DNA of 7,101 nucleotides from Dehalococcoidia bacterium. Lineage in GTDB: Bacteria > Chloroflexota > Dehalococcoidia > JAUSJJ01. Positions 6,061 through 7,101 of this stretch are shown here, piece after piece. Position numbers and translations under genes: made by a program. How positions within the stretch are numbered: the stretch's first letter is position 1; every line of letters starts with the position of its first letter. The notes under the pieces were generated by a model, which saw nothing but the letters and a program-made list of their open reading frames with translations, searched no databases and was not told the DNA's origin. The DNA lies in assembly GCA_030647705.1 (NCBI GenBank), contig JAUSJJ010000123.1, forward strand, positions 1 through 7,101. Direction: 5' to 3'.

Positions 6061-7101
6061 ATGGAGCTAAGCCGAAGGGAATTTCTGAAGATATCGGGGG
6101 CCGGGGCTGGTGGCTTGATATTGCTCAAGGGGCTGAATCCAAGAAAAGCCGGCGGCCCGTCCACCATGCTCCCCCTCAAGAAGAAGATCGGTGAAGGGAC
6201 TACCATATGCCCCTACGATGGTTCCGGTTGCGGGTTCATCGTGGCTTCACAGAACGGCAAGGTAGTCAATATCGAAGGCGACCCTGACCATCCCATCAAC
6301 AAAGGAGCAGCTTGTGCCAAAGGCGCAGCCTTGCGCCAGTTGGGCGCTGACAACCCCCGGCGCCTGTCCAAAGTGCTCTACCGTGCCCCCGGCGCCAGTT
6401 CCTGGGAGGAGAAATCATGGGACTGGGCGGCGCAGCAGATGGCACTCCGCATCAAGCAGACTCGAGACGCGAATTGGATTGAGAAAGACGCCGATGGCAA
6501 GCTGGTACGGCGTACTGAGGCTATCGCCTCGCTGGGCGGCTCCGCGCTAGATAACGAGGAGTGCTACCTCCTATCCAAGATGGCCCGCGCCTTGGGCATC
6601 GTCTACCTGGAACACCACGCGCGCCTCTGACACTCCCCCACTGTCGCCAGTTTGGCGGAAAGCTTCGGTCGCGGCGCCATGACCAATCACTGGAATGATA
6701 TCGCCAACAGCGATTGCGTTTTGGCCATCGGTTCCAACCCGGCAGAAAACCACCCTGCCGCCTTCAGATGGATAACAGAGGCCCAGAAGAAGGGGGCCAA
6801 GCTCATACACGTGGACCCCCGCTTCACCCGTACCTCGGCCAAGGCCGATATCTACGCCCCGCTCAGGTCCGGCACCGACATCGCCTTCGTCGGGGGCATG
6901 ATAAAGTGGGTCATAGATGACATAGAGCGGAATCCCCAGAACTACAACATGACCTACATCACCGAGTACACCAATGCCCCGTATCTGGTCAACCCCGAAT
7001 TCAAAGGCCCCGGCGAGCTCAACGGACTCTTCGTTGGATACGCAGGCGGCCAGAACGAGCCGGACAATGCCAAGCGCAGGTATGACAAGGCCAAGTGGGG
7101 G
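6061..7101 (+). CDS. fdhA: Selenocysteine formate dehydrogenase, catalytic alpha subunit, Tat-exported (3' end outside window)
   Basis: Catalyses formate oxidation to CO2 (or the reverse) at a molybdenum/tungsten bis-pterin centre, passing electrons to an iron-sulfur partner subunit. Visible: the Tat signal SRREFLK (residues 4-10) with a hydrophobic stretch to about 25; an N-terminal cluster motif Cys50-x2-Asp53-x3-Cys57-x27-Cys85, with the conserved Lys87 in CAKG; then LGGSALDNEECYLLSKMARALG and the active-site region HARL-U-HSPT. The TGA at 6628-6630 is codon 190, exactly the family Sec position. After it the frame continues intact: ESFGRGAMTNHW, GSNPAENHP, DPRFTRTSAKADIYAPLRSG, TDIAF, and the EYTNA segment. 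These are hallmarks of FdnG/FdoG-like periplasm-facing FDH. The 347 codons seen are about a third of a typical chain of about 1000 residues. The Asp53 substitution is unusual. Beta and membrane subunits would be expected downstream. Confidence 0.95.
6628..6658 (+). promoter_or_regulatory. UGA selenocysteine codon with bacterial SECIS-like hairpin
   Basis: The in-frame TGA (6628-6630) is followed by a 5-bp stem, CGCCA (6645-6649) with TGGCG (6653-6657), extendable by a T-G pair (6644/6658). Its loop is GTT (6650-6652). The loop G lies 20 nt after the UGA, inside the distance range described for bacterial SECIS elements, which act from within the coding region and are bound by SelB. The stem is short, and the exact fold is inferred by eye. 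Confidence 0.75.

Noticed and set aside
6628..6630. TGA as a true stop, making the FDH gene a pseudogene or two ORFs
   Set aside because: It lies at the exact Sec position of the family, the frame continues with full conservation to the window end, and a SECIS-like hairpin follows.

Overview
The window looks like chromosomal DNA of a GC-rich anaerobic bacterium that makes selenoproteins. It has three parts: a compact vitamin- or metal-type ECF importer operon on the + strand, a two-gene module of tiny cysteine-rich proteins on the - strand, and the first third of a selenocysteine-containing, Tat-exported formate dehydrogenase on the + strand. Taxonomy cannot be proved from this piece. The style (ECF operon with a DUF4430 protein and double ATPase, Tat-exported FDH alpha, small CxxC proteins) would fit a Chloroflexota/Dehalococcoidia-type organism, but that is a guess.

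Positions 2-4191 hold four tightly coupled genes: a DUF4430 surface protein whose 5' end is outside the window, the membrane coupling subunit EcfT, a single-chain double ATPase, and an integral-membrane substrate-binding (S) subunit. Each junction overlaps by 4-8 bases (ATGA, a TTG start inside the previous gene, GTGA), so the four are probably translationally coupled and made as one complex. The substrate is not readable from sequence. The DUF4430 fold is related to the C-terminal domain of transcobalamin/intrinsic factor, so a cobalamin-type corrinoid is the best hypothesis.

Positions 4192-4265 are a convergent junction with two overlapping GC-rich hairpins. On the - strand, 4266-4740 encode two paralogous small proteins (58 and 88 aa) with identically placed cysteine pairs around a Trp-rich hydrophobic segment. 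They share a 39-bp perfect DNA repeat. They are preceded by a near-consensus promoter (TTGACA-17-TATCAT) and a possible 18-codon leader ORF that sits under a full-length Shine-Dalgarno and overlaps the start of the first gene.

Positions about 4861-5735 show no convincing gene on either strand. The composition then switches to an AT-rich island (about 5740-6000) with promoter-like boxes and repeated GTAATA/GACAAT words, which is the likely control region of the formate dehydrogenase gene.

From 6061 to the window end runs the FDH catalytic subunit. Its reading frame is interrupted by a TGA at 6628-6630 that lies exactly at the selenocysteine position of the family and is followed by a small SECIS-like hairpin, so it should be read as one protein. 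A notable oddity is that one cysteine of its N-terminal [4Fe-4S] motif is replaced by aspartate.
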